Shown one piece after another: positions 7,899-16,029 of a DNA stretch of 18,936 bases. This stretch comes from Limnospira platensis (GTDB taxonomy: Bacteria > Cyanobacteriota > Cyanobacteriia > Cyanobacteriales > Microcoleaceae). Every line of letters begins with the position of its first letter. Position 1 is the stretch's first letter. Under the pieces are notes generated by a model, which worked only from the letters and a program-made list of their open reading frames with translations, ran no database searches and was not told the DNA's origin. The stretch lies in the NCBI RefSeq assembly GCF_046480435.1, contig NZ_PKGC01000113.1; one strand, 5' to 3'. Position numbers and translations under genes: made by a program.

Positions 7899-8693
7899 TT
7901 AGTTCCACTCCACAAATGGCTCATCAGCGACATTTTCTAACCCTACTGAGTTTAACAGTTCTCGCCAGTGACTAGCTAGGGTGAAGTCTTCAGGTTGCTG
8001 TTGTCGTAGAGTTGCTAAGGTTGCCAAACTTTCAAACCAAATTCCATACTGAGCATAGATGGCTGCTTGTTCCAAGGGTTTGGCGATCGCCAATTTTTGA
8101 CTCAAATCGTTATCCAGTTGGATGCGTTGGATTTCCCCGGAAACAAAAACCACTTCTGGAATGTTACCAGCATTGGAGGTTTCACAGACAATCCCGAAAG
8201 ACCAGCGATAGTTTTTACCCGCCTCGAGAGATGGGGCATCGTCTGGGATTCTAATACTGACGATACCAGGCTTTTGAGGAATTGGCAAGCTGGTCTGATA
8301 AATATCAAAACCATCTTCGTCTTTGAGGCTAAAAGCTACCTCAGTGCCAACTAATGCTGGTAGGTAGAAGAATAAGGTTGGTTTTGCCTGTACAGTTAAT
8401 CCTCTCATATCAGGTCCGATTTCCTGGGGTTGGATTAAATTAGGAACTAGGGCGGTGAGAGTTTGGCTTAACTGTTGCACATCTGGGCAACTACCTCGAG
8501 AGCCTCCGGCGGCGGTACGGGTGGGCATCCCCTGACCTGGGGGTGGCTCAAACGCCATACTAACGTGAGTTGGCGGGCGATTTTGATTTCGTCTGGCTGT
8601 CTGAGCCAGACTCGGTGAGGTATTCTGTACAACTAATCCTACCGATAGAATGAGGGAAATGCTGACGAATGGTTTTAAAAATTGCTGAGTCAT
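7899..8693 (-). CDS. Exported DUF928-domain protein
   Basis: A 264-residue protein with a clear signal peptide (hydrophobic core about residues 8-24, probable cleavage after SLAQ near 31) followed by a proline-rich stretch and a DUF928 domain. The family features are the TLFFYLP / FSLKDEDG / YQTSLPIPQKPGIVSI block and the later NYRWSFGIVC segment. The C-terminal part is helical (LEQAAIYAQYGIWFESLATLATLR). DUF928 proteins are largely cyanobacterial, of unknown function, and are often found next to CHASE2-domain proteins. That is the case here: the CHASE2 cyclase starts 38 bp downstream on the same strand. I infer an envelope-located partner of the sensor. The ATG is preceded by GGAG at a good distance. 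Confidence 0.85.
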   Translation of the reverse strand: MTQQFLKPFVSISLILSVGLVVQNTSPSLAQTARRNQNRPPTHVSMAFEPPPGQGMPTRTAAGGSRGSCPDVQQLSQTLTALVPNLIQPQEIGPDMRGLTVQAKPTLFFYLPALVGTEVAFSLKDEDGFDIYQTSLPIPQKPGIVSIRIPDDAPSLEAGKNYRWSFGIVCETSNAGNIPEVVFVSGEIQRIQLDNDLSQKLAIAKPLEQAAIYAQYGIWFESLATLATLRQQQPEDFTLASHWRELLNSVGLENVADEPFVEWN

Positions 8694-8764
8694 TTGCAGT
8701 CTCCTATGAGACGAAAAGATTTTGATTGAATTGGTAGCCCCTGACTGTTTGAGCGTTTAATCTG

Positions 8765-8793
8765 ATTGTAGTATTATTTAAGTCCCCTTAAAA
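8765..8793 (-). promoter_or_regulatory. Possible promoter of the DUF928-cyclase operon
   Basis: Read on the minus strand, TTTTAA (complement of 8788-8793) and TACAAT (complement of 8765-8770) are 17 bp apart, about 70 bp upstream of the DUF928 start. Nearby, in the same 314-bp divergent region shared with mutS, lies a small dyad GGTAA-TAT-TTACC (8876-8888). Both are by-eye matches. Confidence 0.3.
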
Positions 8794-9007
8794 GTGATTA
8801 GCCAGGGAGTTAGGTTAAAATTTGTTGCTCTAGGCTGGCATTTGGGGGCAGTTGGGGGCGGTAAACATGATCAATGGTAATATTTACCACCGATGGTAGC
8901 CTTTGCTCTGGTTAGGGCTATGGTTGGGGTGTCTTTCGCCTTGATGCAGGTACTATGATAATCTGTGTGTTGCTAGTTCCGGTGTTAAGAGTTCCTTAAA
9001 ATTGCTT

Positions 9008-11659
9008 ATGACTGTTTCCCCTAGTGGCTCGGAATCTTTACCTAATAATGCGGACTACCGACAATTGGATCGCTCTCAACTGTCGGAGATGATGCAGCGA
9101 TACATTGAGGTTAAAGACCAATATCCCCATGCTTTACTGTTTTTTCGGGTGGGGGATTTCTTTGAGTGTTTTTTTCAGGATGCCATCACAATTTCTCAGG
9201 AATTGGAGTTGGTTCAAACTACTAAATCGGCAGGAAAGGAAATTGGTCGGGTCCCCATGACTGGCGTGCCTTTTGAGCACGTTTACCGCTATAGCAATAT
9301 GTTGCTGGAAAAGGGCTATCCGGTGGTGATTTGTGATCAGGTGGAAGATGCGGCGATCGCTGCTAAAGAACGACGACAGGTTAAGCGAGAAATTACCCGC
9401 ATTTTGACTCCCGGAACTTTGACTGATGACCAAATGCTGCGGGGTCGCCAGAATAATTTTTTGGCGGCGGTGGTCATAGCTGGAGACCACTGGGGTCTGG
9501 CTTATGCTGATGTGTCAACGGGAGAGTTTTTGGCTACTCAATCTCAGAATTTGGAACATTTGACTCAGGAATTGATGCGGTTACAACCTTCGGAAATATT
9601 GTTCCCTACTCATGCGCCTGATTTAGGTAAAATGTTACGACCAGGACAGAAAAGTGAGAGTTTGCCTGATTGTTTGCCTGCGGACTTTTGCTATTCTTTG
9701 CGATCCCAAATCCCTTTTACTTTGGGGGAAGCTAGGTCGCGAATTTTAGAAGAGTTTAAATTGCGATCGCTTGAAGGTATTGGTTGTGAAAATTTGCCCC
9801 TAGGAGTGAGAGCAGCAGGGGGATTATTGGAATATTTAGAGGAAACCCAGAAACAAAATGTGGTGCCTTTACAACAGTTACATAGTTATACTCTCAGTGA
9901 TTATCTGATTTTAGATTATCAAACTCGCCGTAATTTGGAAATTACTAAAACCATTCGTGATGGCACTTTGCAGGGGTCTTTATTATGGGCAATAGATAAA
10001 ACTTCTACGGCTATGGGGGCTCGTGCTTTACGCCGTTGGTTGCTGCAACCTTTGCTGAGTATTAAGGGGATATGTTCCCGTTATGATACGATTGAAGAAT
10101 TAATTAATAATGTCGAATTACGACAAGACCTTCAGCAACTATTACGGCAAATTTATGACTTGGAACGGTTGACAGGAAGGGCGGCTAATGGTAGTGCTAA
10201 TGCTAAAGATTTGGTCGGTTTGGCTGATTCTTTATCGAAATTACCACAACTCGCCCAACTGTCGAAAGGGGGCAAATCTCCCTATTTGAAGGCTTTACAA
10301 AATGTGCCACCTTTGTTAGAAGAACTGGCAAAAAAAATTAATAGTTATATAGTGGAGTCTCCGCCTCTTTATTTAAAGGAAGGGGGATTAATTAAGCCGG
10401 GCGTTGATCCGCAATTGGATCAAATGCAGGCGGGGGCGGCTGAAGACCAACAATGGATTGCTAATTTGGAAATTCAGGAACGGGAACGCACGGGAATTTC
10501 TACGCTTAAAGTAGGTTTTAATAAGACTTTTGGCTACTATATTAGCATTACTAGATCTAAGTCTGATCAGGCTCCTGATGATTATATCCGTAAACAGACT
10601 CTCACCAATGAGGAGCGTTACATTACCCCAGAGTTGAAAGAAAGAGAGGCGCGAATTTTAACGGCTAAGGAAGACCTTAATCAGCTTGAATATGAAATCT
10701 TTGCTCGCTTGCGGGGGGAAGTGGGAGAACACACGGATTTAATTAGGGAGATTTCGCGGGCGATCGCCGCTATTGATGTATTATGTGGATTAGCTGAAAT
10801 TGCTGTTTATCAGGGTTATTGTCGCCCGGAAATAGTCGGCGGACGGGAACTTAAAATTCTTGAAGGTAGGCATCCTGTGGTGGAAAAATCTCTACCAACT
10901 GGCTTTTTTGTGCCAAATAACGCCCACTTGGGTAGCGAAGAAGGGGGACTACAGAAGCAGAAACTTTCGCCTCCTTCGCCGCCAGATTTGATTATTTTAA
11001 CAGGCCCTAATGCTAGTGGAAAAAGCTGTTATCTTCGACAGGTTGGCTTGATTCAATTAATGGCACAAATCGGCAGTTTTGTTCCGGCTACTTCTGCTCG
11101 GCTGAGTATTTGCGATCGCATTTTTACACGGGTCGGCGCTGTGGATGACTTGGCTACAGGTCAATCTACCTTTATGGTAGAAATGAATGAAACTGCTAAT
11201 ATTCTCAACCATGCTACTCCTAAATCATTGGTTTTGTTAGATGAAATTGGTAGGGGTACTGCCACTTTTGATGGGTTATCTATAGCTTGGTCGGTGGCGG
11301 AATATCTCGCTACTACTATTAAGGCTAGGACTATTTTTGCGACTCATTACCATGAGTTAAACGAATTGGCTTCTATTCTGGGTAATGTCGCCAATTATCA
11401 GGTCACTGTCAAGGAATTGCCAGATAAAATTATCTTTTTGCATCAAGTTCAACCCGGCGGCGCTGATAAGTCCTACGGTATCGAAGCGGGACGCTTGGCG
11501 GGGTTGCCTGATGTGGTGATTAAACGCGCTAAACAGGTGATGCGACAAATTGAAAAACACAGCAAAATTGCTATGGGTTTGCGAAAGGGTATCCAAAAGC
11601 CGCCTGCTAATACTACCAATATTCAACAGTTAAATATTTTTGACGATGACCAGGAGTAA
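9008..11659 (+). CDS. mutS: DNA mismatch repair ATPase MutS
   Basis: This protein of about 883 residues has the full MutS1 layout. The mismatch-recognition domain carries the Phe-x-Glu reader in VGDFFECF (about residues 48-53). Connector, lever and clamp domains follow, and then the ABC-type ATPase with Walker A GPNASGKS (about 666-673), the TFMVEMNE signature, Walker B LLDEIGRGT (about 743-751) and the FATHYHE switch. It recognises mispaired bases and, as an ATP-driven clamp, recruits MutL. A cyanobacterial feature is the inserted segment SEEGGLQKQKLSPPSPP just before the ATPase core. The start is ambiguous: TTG at 9002 is two codons upstream of ATG 9008 and sits at a better distance from AAGAG. 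I chose ATG. The gene stands alone, divergent from the DUF928 operon. Confidence 0.96.
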   Translation: MTVSPSGSESLPNNADYRQLDRSQLSEMMQRYIEVKDQYPHALLFFRVGDFFECFFQDAITISQELELVQTTKSAGKEIGRVPMTGVPFEHVYRYSNMLLEKGYPVVICDQVEDAAIAAKERRQVKREITRILTPGTLTDDQMLRGRQNNFLAAVVIAGDHWGLAYADVSTGEFLATQSQNLEHLTQELMRLQPSEILFPTHAPDLGKMLRPGQKSESLPDCLPADFCYSLRSQIPFTLGEARSRILEEFKLRSLEGIGCENLPLGVRAAGGLLEYLEETQKQNVVPLQQLHSYTLSDYLILDYQTRRNLEITKTIRDGTLQGSLLWAIDKTSTAMGARALRRWLLQPLLSIKGICSRYDTIEELINNVELRQDLQQLLRQIYDLERLTGRAANGSANAKDLVGLADSLSKLPQLAQLSKGGKSPYLKALQNVPPLLEELAKKINSYIVESPPLYLKEGGLIKPGVDPQLDQMQAGAAEDQQWIANLEIQERERTGISTLKVGFNKTFGYYISITRSKSDQAPDDYIRKQTLTNEERYITPELKEREARILTAKEDLNQLEYEIFARLRGEVGEHTDLIREISRAIAAIDVLCGLAEIAVYQGYCRPEIVGGRELKILEGRHPVVEKSLPTGFFVPNNAHLGSEEGGLQKQKLSPPSPPDLIILTGPNASGKSCYLRQVGLIQLMAQIGSFVPATSARLSICDRIFTRVGAVDDLATGQSTFMVEMNETANILNHATPKSLVLLDEIGRGTATFDGLSIAWSVAEYLATTIKARTIFATHYHELNELASILGNVANYQVTVKELPDKIIFLHQVQPGGADKSYGIEAGRLAGLPDVVIKRAKQVMRQIEKHSKIAMGLRKGIQKPPANTTNIQQLNIFDDDQE

Positions 11660-12059
11660 TTATGGCTAGATAATGCACATAACGGCGATTTTGTCAATAG
11701 GTCGATTGGGGGCCGTCTATAATTCCCCAAAAACTCGTGCATCGTGAATTTTAAATTTTCGCCGGAAAATATTCTATTTGGCGATAGAATGGGGATTGTA
11801 GCCTCTTTTTTGGGATATGGACACATAAACCCCTTGGATGCGATTGTTTTCATCATAGCAAAACCCCCATTATCTCGTCAAGTATTTGAGAGCCATTAGC
11901 AATAAAAATGTATTAAATCTTAACAAACTTTTAAAAAACAAAACTATTTTGGCGGAACGATTAGGATAGCTTAATTATAGTTGGTGTTGTTCTAAGGGTT
12001 TTAATAGTGTCAGAATATATTTAGATCAAAGTGTTCCCTGAGTTGTGAGAGCAAAATTA
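11660..12059. other. Intergenic region between mutS and gloB
   Basis: About 400 bp hold no convincing gene. A weak hairpin TTGGGG (11706-11711) / CCCCAA (11725-11730) follows mutS and might end its transcript. The second half is A/T-rich and contains the promoter noted separately. An open frame antisense to the end of mutS (11623-11856) has no recognisable features. Confidence 0.5.
11949..11977 (+). promoter_or_regulatory. Probable sigma70-type promoter of gloB
   Basis: TTGGCG (11949-11954) and TAATTA (11972-11977) are separated by 17 bp, about 80 bp upstream of the gloB ATG, in A/T-rich DNA. The match is by eye. Confidence 0.4.
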
Positions 12060-12830
12060 ATGGACGTTTATAGACTACCAGCTTTATCAGATAACTACAT
12101 ATTTCTGCTGCATGACCCCGAACAGAATCAGGCGGCGGTAGTTGATCCAGCAGAAGCGGACCCGGTACTAGCAAAATTGTCGGAACTCGGTGCGGAACTG
12201 ATAGCGATTTTTAATACCCATCACCACGCGGATCATGTGGGAGGAAATCGTGAATTGAGGAAGCATTTTCCCAATTTAACAGTATATGGAGGCGCAGAAG
12301 ATCGTGATCGCATTCCCGGACAGGAAGTATTTTTAAAAGAAGGCGATCGCGTAGAATTTGGCGGTCGTAAAGCCGATGTATTCTTTGTTCCCGGTCATAC
12401 TCGCGGTCATATTGCGTACTATTTTCCGGCTACCGATAAGGAAGGGGGGGAATTATTCTGCGGTGATACTTTATTTGCGGGGGGGTGTGGTCGCTTATTT
12501 GAAGGAACCCCTAGCCAGATGGTTAGTTCTCTGTCTAAATTGCGATCGCTACCCGATGATACACGGATCTGGTGCGCTCATGAATACACCTTAAACAACC
12601 TGAAATTTGCGCTGACAGTAGATGGTGATAATATCAGCTTACGCGATCGCTTGGAAAAAGTCACCATAGCTCGCAGTCAAAATCAACCCACTATCCCCTC
12701 ATTAATAGGCGTAGAAAAGGCAACTAATCCCTTTCTACGTTGGGATGAACCCGCATTAAAGTTAGCCGTTCAAGGTAAAGATGACATCCAGACCTTTGCT
12801 AGAATCAGGGGAATGAAAGACCAGTTTTAA
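12060..12830 (+). CDS. gloB: Hydroxyacylglutathione hydrolase (glyoxalase II)
   Basis: This 256-residue metallo-beta-lactamase-fold enzyme hydrolyses S-lactoylglutathione to lactate and glutathione, the second step of cytosolic methylglyoxal detoxification. The dinuclear metal site is complete: T-H-H-H-A-D-H at 53-59, H113 in PGHTRGH, D136 in CGDTLFAGGCGR and H174 in CAHEYTLNN. The C-terminal glutathione-binding region (NPFLRWDEPALK) is also present. The N-terminus YRLPALSDNYIFLLHD is typical of the family, which supports ATG 12060. A GTG five codons upstream (12045) is possible but has a poorer ribosome-binding context. It is a single-gene unit with a promoter upstream and a hairpin downstream. 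Length matches the usual ~250-260 residues. Confidence 0.94.
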   Translation: MDVYRLPALSDNYIFLLHDPEQNQAAVVDPAEADPVLAKLSELGAELIAIFNTHHHADHVGGNRELRKHFPNLTVYGGAEDRDRIPGQEVFLKEGDRVEFGGRKADVFFVPGHTRGHIAYYFPATDKEGGELFCGDTLFAGGCGRLFEGTPSQMVSSLSKLRSLPDDTRIWCAHEYTLNNLKFALTVDGDNISLRDRLEKVTIARSQNQPTIPSLIGVEKATNPFLRWDEPALKLAVQGKDDIQTFARIRGMKDQF

Positions 12831-12877
12831 CAGTTTCGCCTTTGGTGTTAGTAGCACTAGGTAAATGAGCAGATAAT

Positions 12878-12909
12878 CTGTAGATGGGGTGATATTCTAC
12901 CATCTACAG
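12878..12909. terminator. Perfect 10-bp inverted repeat between convergent genes
   Basis: CTGTAGATGG (12878-12887) and CCATCTACAG (12900-12909) form a perfect 10-bp stem with a 12-base loop. It lies between gloB and the convergent cNMP-domain gene. There is no U-tract, but the position suggests a bidirectional 3'-end structure. Confidence 0.5.
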
Positions 12910-12948
12910 GTATCAAATTACCACCAATTTTCCGGGAAGATTGAGCCA

Positions 12949-13509
12949 TCAACGCATCTGGTGTATCTTGTGAATTAACCAGTTTAGTTTAGCCTCTGCT
13001 ACTATCATAAAATCTTGCATATTTTGGGTAAATTCGCAACCAAATAGTATATCTTGTTCAGGTTCAGAAGACTGATAACCCAATTGTCGAACCGTCCCGC
13101 GCATACGGTTAGCTAAACACCAACAAATCCCCTGATAAAATCTAGCTGAGAATTTAGAACTACTGCGGAGTTTGCTAGTTAGTTGATAGCGAGGAATTGC
13201 CAACAATTCCGTAGTTTCCACAGCTTCAACAGTAGCGACAGGAGCGCGGTTATCCAAAAAAGAAATTTCGCCTACTAATTCCCCTTGTGATAGATAAGCC
13301 AGGTCACGATCATGGTTATTATTAGAATGAATATATACCCTAAGTGTTCCGCTTAAAATAATATAAAGCGCGTTGATAGGTGTTCCTTCATGAATCAGTA
13401 TTTCTCCTTGTTCCAAAGTCTGTAACCTACCTTGGTAAGCTACCCACCGCAGGTCATCTTCATCTAGTCCACCCAGGATAAATAGCGCCTTTTTAGATTT
13501 TTCATCCAT
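12949..13509 (-). CDS. Cyclic nucleotide-binding-fold protein without DNA-binding domain
   Basis: A 186-residue soluble protein with one CRP/FNR-type cyclic nucleotide-binding domain (about 12-125): the beta-roll residues LEQGEILIHEG, the LSGTLRVYI strand and the phosphate-binding cassette GELVGEISFLDNRAPVATVEA (about 76-96). The arginine that normally contacts the cyclic phosphate nine or ten residues after the Glu (E81) is absent; Pro90 and Val91 occupy those positions and the only nearby Arg is R88. Binding of ordinary cAMP is therefore doubtful. No helix-turn-helix follows; the tail (about 126-186) is helical. It may be a ligand- or partner-binding regulatory subunit. A small palindrome GTTGTGACAAC (13537-13547) lies 28 bp upstream of the start. 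No operon partner: it converges with gloB and has its own upstream gap. Confidence 0.78.
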   Translation of the reverse strand: MDEKSKKALFILGGLDEDDLRWVAYQGRLQTLEQGEILIHEGTPINALYIILSGTLRVYIHSNNNHDRDLAYLSQGELVGEISFLDNRAPVATVEAVETTELLAIPRYQLTSKLRSSSKFSARFYQGICWCLANRMRGTVRQLGYQSSEPEQDILFGCEFTQNMQDFMIVAEAKLNWLIHKIHQMR

Positions 13510-13619
13510 CTTACTTTAACAACTGGTGGATTAGAGGTTGTGACAACAATATAATCAAAGGATAATGATTGATGGCAAAAAGTATCAAGCATCAGATATT
13601 GAACAGCTAGATTGGACAG

Positions 13620-14219
13620 CTATTTCAGAGACTTCAGAAATTGAATTAAATTTTCATGAAACTTATTCGGCGCTTTCAGATAACAAGCATGACCAGCATT
13701 TTTAAGGATCGCTTTTTGACAATTCGGCATAGTTTGAATTAAGATATCAGCCTGACTAGGCGGCACAATTTGGTCATTACTTCCCCAAATAGCCAAAGTC
13801 GGTATTTGAATACCCTCAAGTTTTTCAGCCATTTTTAAAATACCCACCGGAGCCACAGCCACAAAGCCTCGTACTGACTCATGATGTTGAATTAGAAAGG
13901 GTAAACTATATCGACCACTCATAGAAGGAGAAACAATGACCGTGTTATGTAATTGTAAATTGTCAGTTAACTTCACCAAAAATTGTACAGGTTCATCAGA
14001 GATAGTTGCCGAGGTTCCATAGCCGGGAAGATCCACAGCCACCACTCGATAATTTTGATTAGTCAATTGTTTGATGGTGCCGATTTCTTCCCAGGTTTTA
14101 GCGCGAAAACTAGCCCCATGTAATAATAAGACCGAAGGAGCATCAGGCTGACCTGCTTCTAAATAGTGAATATTTTTATTTTTCATCTGAATTGATTGAG
14201 ATATAATAGGGGATTTCAT
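13620..14219 (-). CDS. Alpha/beta hydrolase, ABHD14-like
   Basis: A 199-residue cytoplasmic alpha/beta hydrolase with a complete catalytic triad: nucleophile S99 in the elbow SPSMSG, D149 in WGSNDQIVP and H177 in NAGHACYL. The oxyanion loop LLLHGASF lies at about 31-38. The elbow context VSPSMSGRYSLPFL, the start VLLLHGASFRAKTWEEIG and the compact ~200-residue size resemble the eukaryotic ABHD14 (CIB) family rather than long-chain esterases or dehalogenases. Human ABHD14B has been reported to transfer acetyl groups from lysine to CoA; whether this protein does the same is open. No extra lid domain is present. The substrate is unknown. It is monocistronic by position, 111 bp from the cNMP-domain gene start, and reads away from the PucC-like gene. 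Confidence 0.82.
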   Translation of the reverse strand: MKSPIISQSIQMKNKNIHYLEAGQPDAPSVLLLHGASFRAKTWEEIGTIKQLTNQNYRVVAVDLPGYGTSATISDEPVQFLVKLTDNLQLHNTVIVSPSMSGRYSLPFLIQHHESVRGFVAVAPVGILKMAEKLEGIQIPTLAIWGSNDQIVPPSQADILIQTMPNCQKAILKNAGHACYLKAPNKFHENLIQFLKSLK

Positions 14220-14364
14220 AATTTCACAGAATTTACTCTTGACAGTTTCTCCAGTCTGATCATAGTCTTATCATATCCCATAGACTCCTGAACAGTCTCC
14301 CCTAGGTGAATCTAGTTAGTCCCCAAGTAAGGGTAGAAAACTATTCAGTCTAAATCACAACATT

Positions 14365-14393
14365 TTGCTAGGCTAGGAATGAAGAGTTAATTT
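14365..14393 (+). promoter_or_regulatory. Possible promoter of the PucC-like gene
   Basis: TTGCTA (14365-14370) and TAATTT (14388-14393) are 17 bp apart. They lie 23 bp before the ATG, in the 197-bp region shared with the divergent hydrolase gene. This is a by-eye match. Confidence 0.3.
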
Positions 14394-14416
14394 GGTATCA
14401 ATTTCCTATAGGTGCT

Positions 14417-15898
14417 ATGGCAATCGACAGTTTACCTGAGTCAACACCCTCGACAGCAACAAATAAGCCACCAAAACCGAAAGTGGGTATGGTGACGATG
14501 TTCCGATTGGGTCTATTTCAAATGGGACTGGGGATTATGTCCTTGCTGACCCTGGGAGTCATTAATCGAGTAATGATTGATGAACTAAGGGTTCCAGCTC
14601 TCATGGCGACGGGTGCGATCGCTATGCACCAGTTCGTCTCTCCTAGCCGAGTGTGGTTTGGTCAACTCTCTGACGGAAAACCGATCTGGGGTCTACATCG
14701 CAGCGTTTATGTGTGGATAGGTGCGGCTCTGTTTACCACTACTTCTTTCCTGGCTATGCAGGTGACATGGCAATTGGGAACCAGTATTCAAAATTATGGT
14801 ATGACAGGGATAAGCTATGTTTGGGCGGCATTATTAGCGGTAGTGTTTGCTTTGTATGGTTTAGCTCTCAGCGCCAGTTCTACCCCCTTTGCTGCTTTGT
14901 TATTTGATGTATCTGATGAAGATGACCGATCTAAACTGATCAGCATTGTCTGGTCTATGTTGATGGTGGGAATTGTAGTCGGAGCTATTATTAGTTCTAA
15001 AATTCTCAATCAGCAGGAAGTTGGCGAGATTGACCCGGTTTCTGCTAACCTACCCACCCCTGGGAGTATGGTTGATATATCCACCCTACAAGCAGCCATT
15101 AACCCCCTATTTATAATGGTTCCGACGATGGTATTTCTTCTGTGTATGGTGGCGACCTGGGGGGTAGAAAAGCGCTTTTCTCGATATAGCGATCGCTCTA
15201 CTGTAGCAGACAGAGAAGACCAAATTACCCTAGGTCGTGCTTTACATATCCTCACCGCTAACCGCCAAACAGGTTGGTTTTTTACTTTCCTGTTAATTAT
15301 GAGCATTAGCCTATTTATGCAGGATGCTGTACTAGAACCTTATGGGGGTGAAGTGTTTGGGATGTCAATTTCTGAAACCGCGCGATTAAATGCTTTTTTT
15401 GGGGTCGGAACTCTGGTGGGAATTGCATCTACCGGATTTTTAGTTGTCCCGCGAATTGGTAAGAAAAATACGGTCCGTTTAGGTTGTGTGGGGGTGGCGA
15501 TCGCCTTAGTATTGTTTATTATGGCTGGATTTACCACTAACCCCGAAATGCTCAAGGGTTCACTGTTATTTTTTGGCTTGTTTTCTGGTATCTTAACTGC
15601 TGGCGCTATTAGTTTAATGCTAGACCTGACGGCCGCAGAAACTGCTGGAACTTTTATCGGCGCTTGGGGACTGGCTCAGGCTATGGCGCGGGGTTTAGCC
15701 ACCGTATTGGGGGGAGCATTCCTAGACTTAGGTCGGTTCATATTTGAGGTTCCCGTTTTGGCTTATGGGACTGTATTTGCAACTCAGGCTGTAGGTATGA
15801 TTTGCGCCATTAGTTTATTAAGCCGTGTCAATGTTCGAGAGTTTCAGGATAGCACTAAAAAAGCGATTTCTACAATTCTCGAAAGCGAATTAGATTAA
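14417..15898 (+). CDS. PucC/BCH2-family major facilitator protein
   Basis: A 493-residue polytopic membrane protein with about twelve hydrophobic segments. It belongs to the PucC/LhaA (BCH2) branch of the major facilitator superfamily. Marks of this branch are the N-terminal block FRLGLFQMGLGIMSLLTLGVINRVMIDEL, continuing to HQFVSPSRVWFGQLSD, then SSTPFAALLFDVSDEDDR and MQDAVLEPYGGEVFGM near residues 297-312. In purple bacteria these proteins help assemble light-harvesting complexes. In cyanobacteria they are thought to handle chlorophyll or chlorophyll-protein delivery in the thylakoid, with the exact role not settled. The start ATG follows ATAGGTGCT. The gene is intact, single, and its codon use and HIP1 sites match resident genes. 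The mobile zone begins about 100 bp after its stop codon; an inverted repeat GTAGAGA/TCTCTAC (15919-15925, 15958-15964) lies in between. Confidence 0.88.
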   Translation: MAIDSLPESTPSTATNKPPKPKVGMVTMFRLGLFQMGLGIMSLLTLGVINRVMIDELRVPALMATGAIAMHQFVSPSRVWFGQLSDGKPIWGLHRSVYVWIGAALFTTTSFLAMQVTWQLGTSIQNYGMTGISYVWAALLAVVFALYGLALSASSTPFAALLFDVSDEDDRSKLISIVWSMLMVGIVVGAIISSKILNQQEVGEIDPVSANLPTPGSMVDISTLQAAINPLFIMVPTMVFLLCMVATWGVEKRFSRYSDRSTVADREDQITLGRALHILTANRQTGWFFTFLLIMSISLFMQDAVLEPYGGEVFGMSISETARLNAFFGVGTLVGIASTGFLVVPRIGKKNTVRLGCVGVAIALVLFIMAGFTTNPEMLKGSLLFFGLFSGILTAGAISLMLDLTAAETAGTFIGAWGLAQAMARGLATVLGGAFLDLGRFIFEVPVLAYGTVFATQAVGMICAISLLSRVNVREFQDSTKKAISTILESELD

Positions 15899-15994
15899 TC
15901 AGTCAGTTTTTGATGTTGGTAGAGAGTTGAGGCTGGTAAATACCAATACCTTAATCGTCTCTACTCATCAACGGCGAATCGTTGCTCAAAAATA

Positions 15995-16024
15995 AGCGGA
16001 CGATGGGACTCGAACCCAAACTAA
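15995..16024 (-). pseudogene. tRNA 3'-half-like remnant (T arm and acceptor strand)
   Basis: Read on the minus strand, a T-arm with loop TTCGAGT and stem TTGGG/CCCAT (four pairs) is followed by a seven-base acceptor-like strand CGTCCGC and a T in the discriminator position, then T-rich DNA. The end CGTCCGCT is what glycine tRNAs with a GCGGACG 5' strand would have. No matching 5' half exists in the window; upstream on that strand is group II intron sequence. It could be the 3' exon of an intron-split or truncated tRNA gene, or a chance likeness. Confidence 0.35.
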
Positions 16025-16029
16025 AGTCG

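Noticed and set aside
8012..8354. Overlapping open frames antisense to the DUF928 gene
   Set aside because: They are frame shadows of a well-supported gene with a signal peptide and family motifs.
11623..11856. 77-codon minus-strand open frame after mutS
   Set aside because: It overlaps the mutS end antisense, has no ribosome-binding site or recognisable domain, and is low-complexity in places.
13565..13705. Short plus-strand frame MIDGKKYQASDIEQLDW (46 codons) between two minus-strand genes
   Set aside because: It overlaps the 3' end of the hydrolase gene, has no clear ribosome-binding site, and I recognise no family; it may be chance.
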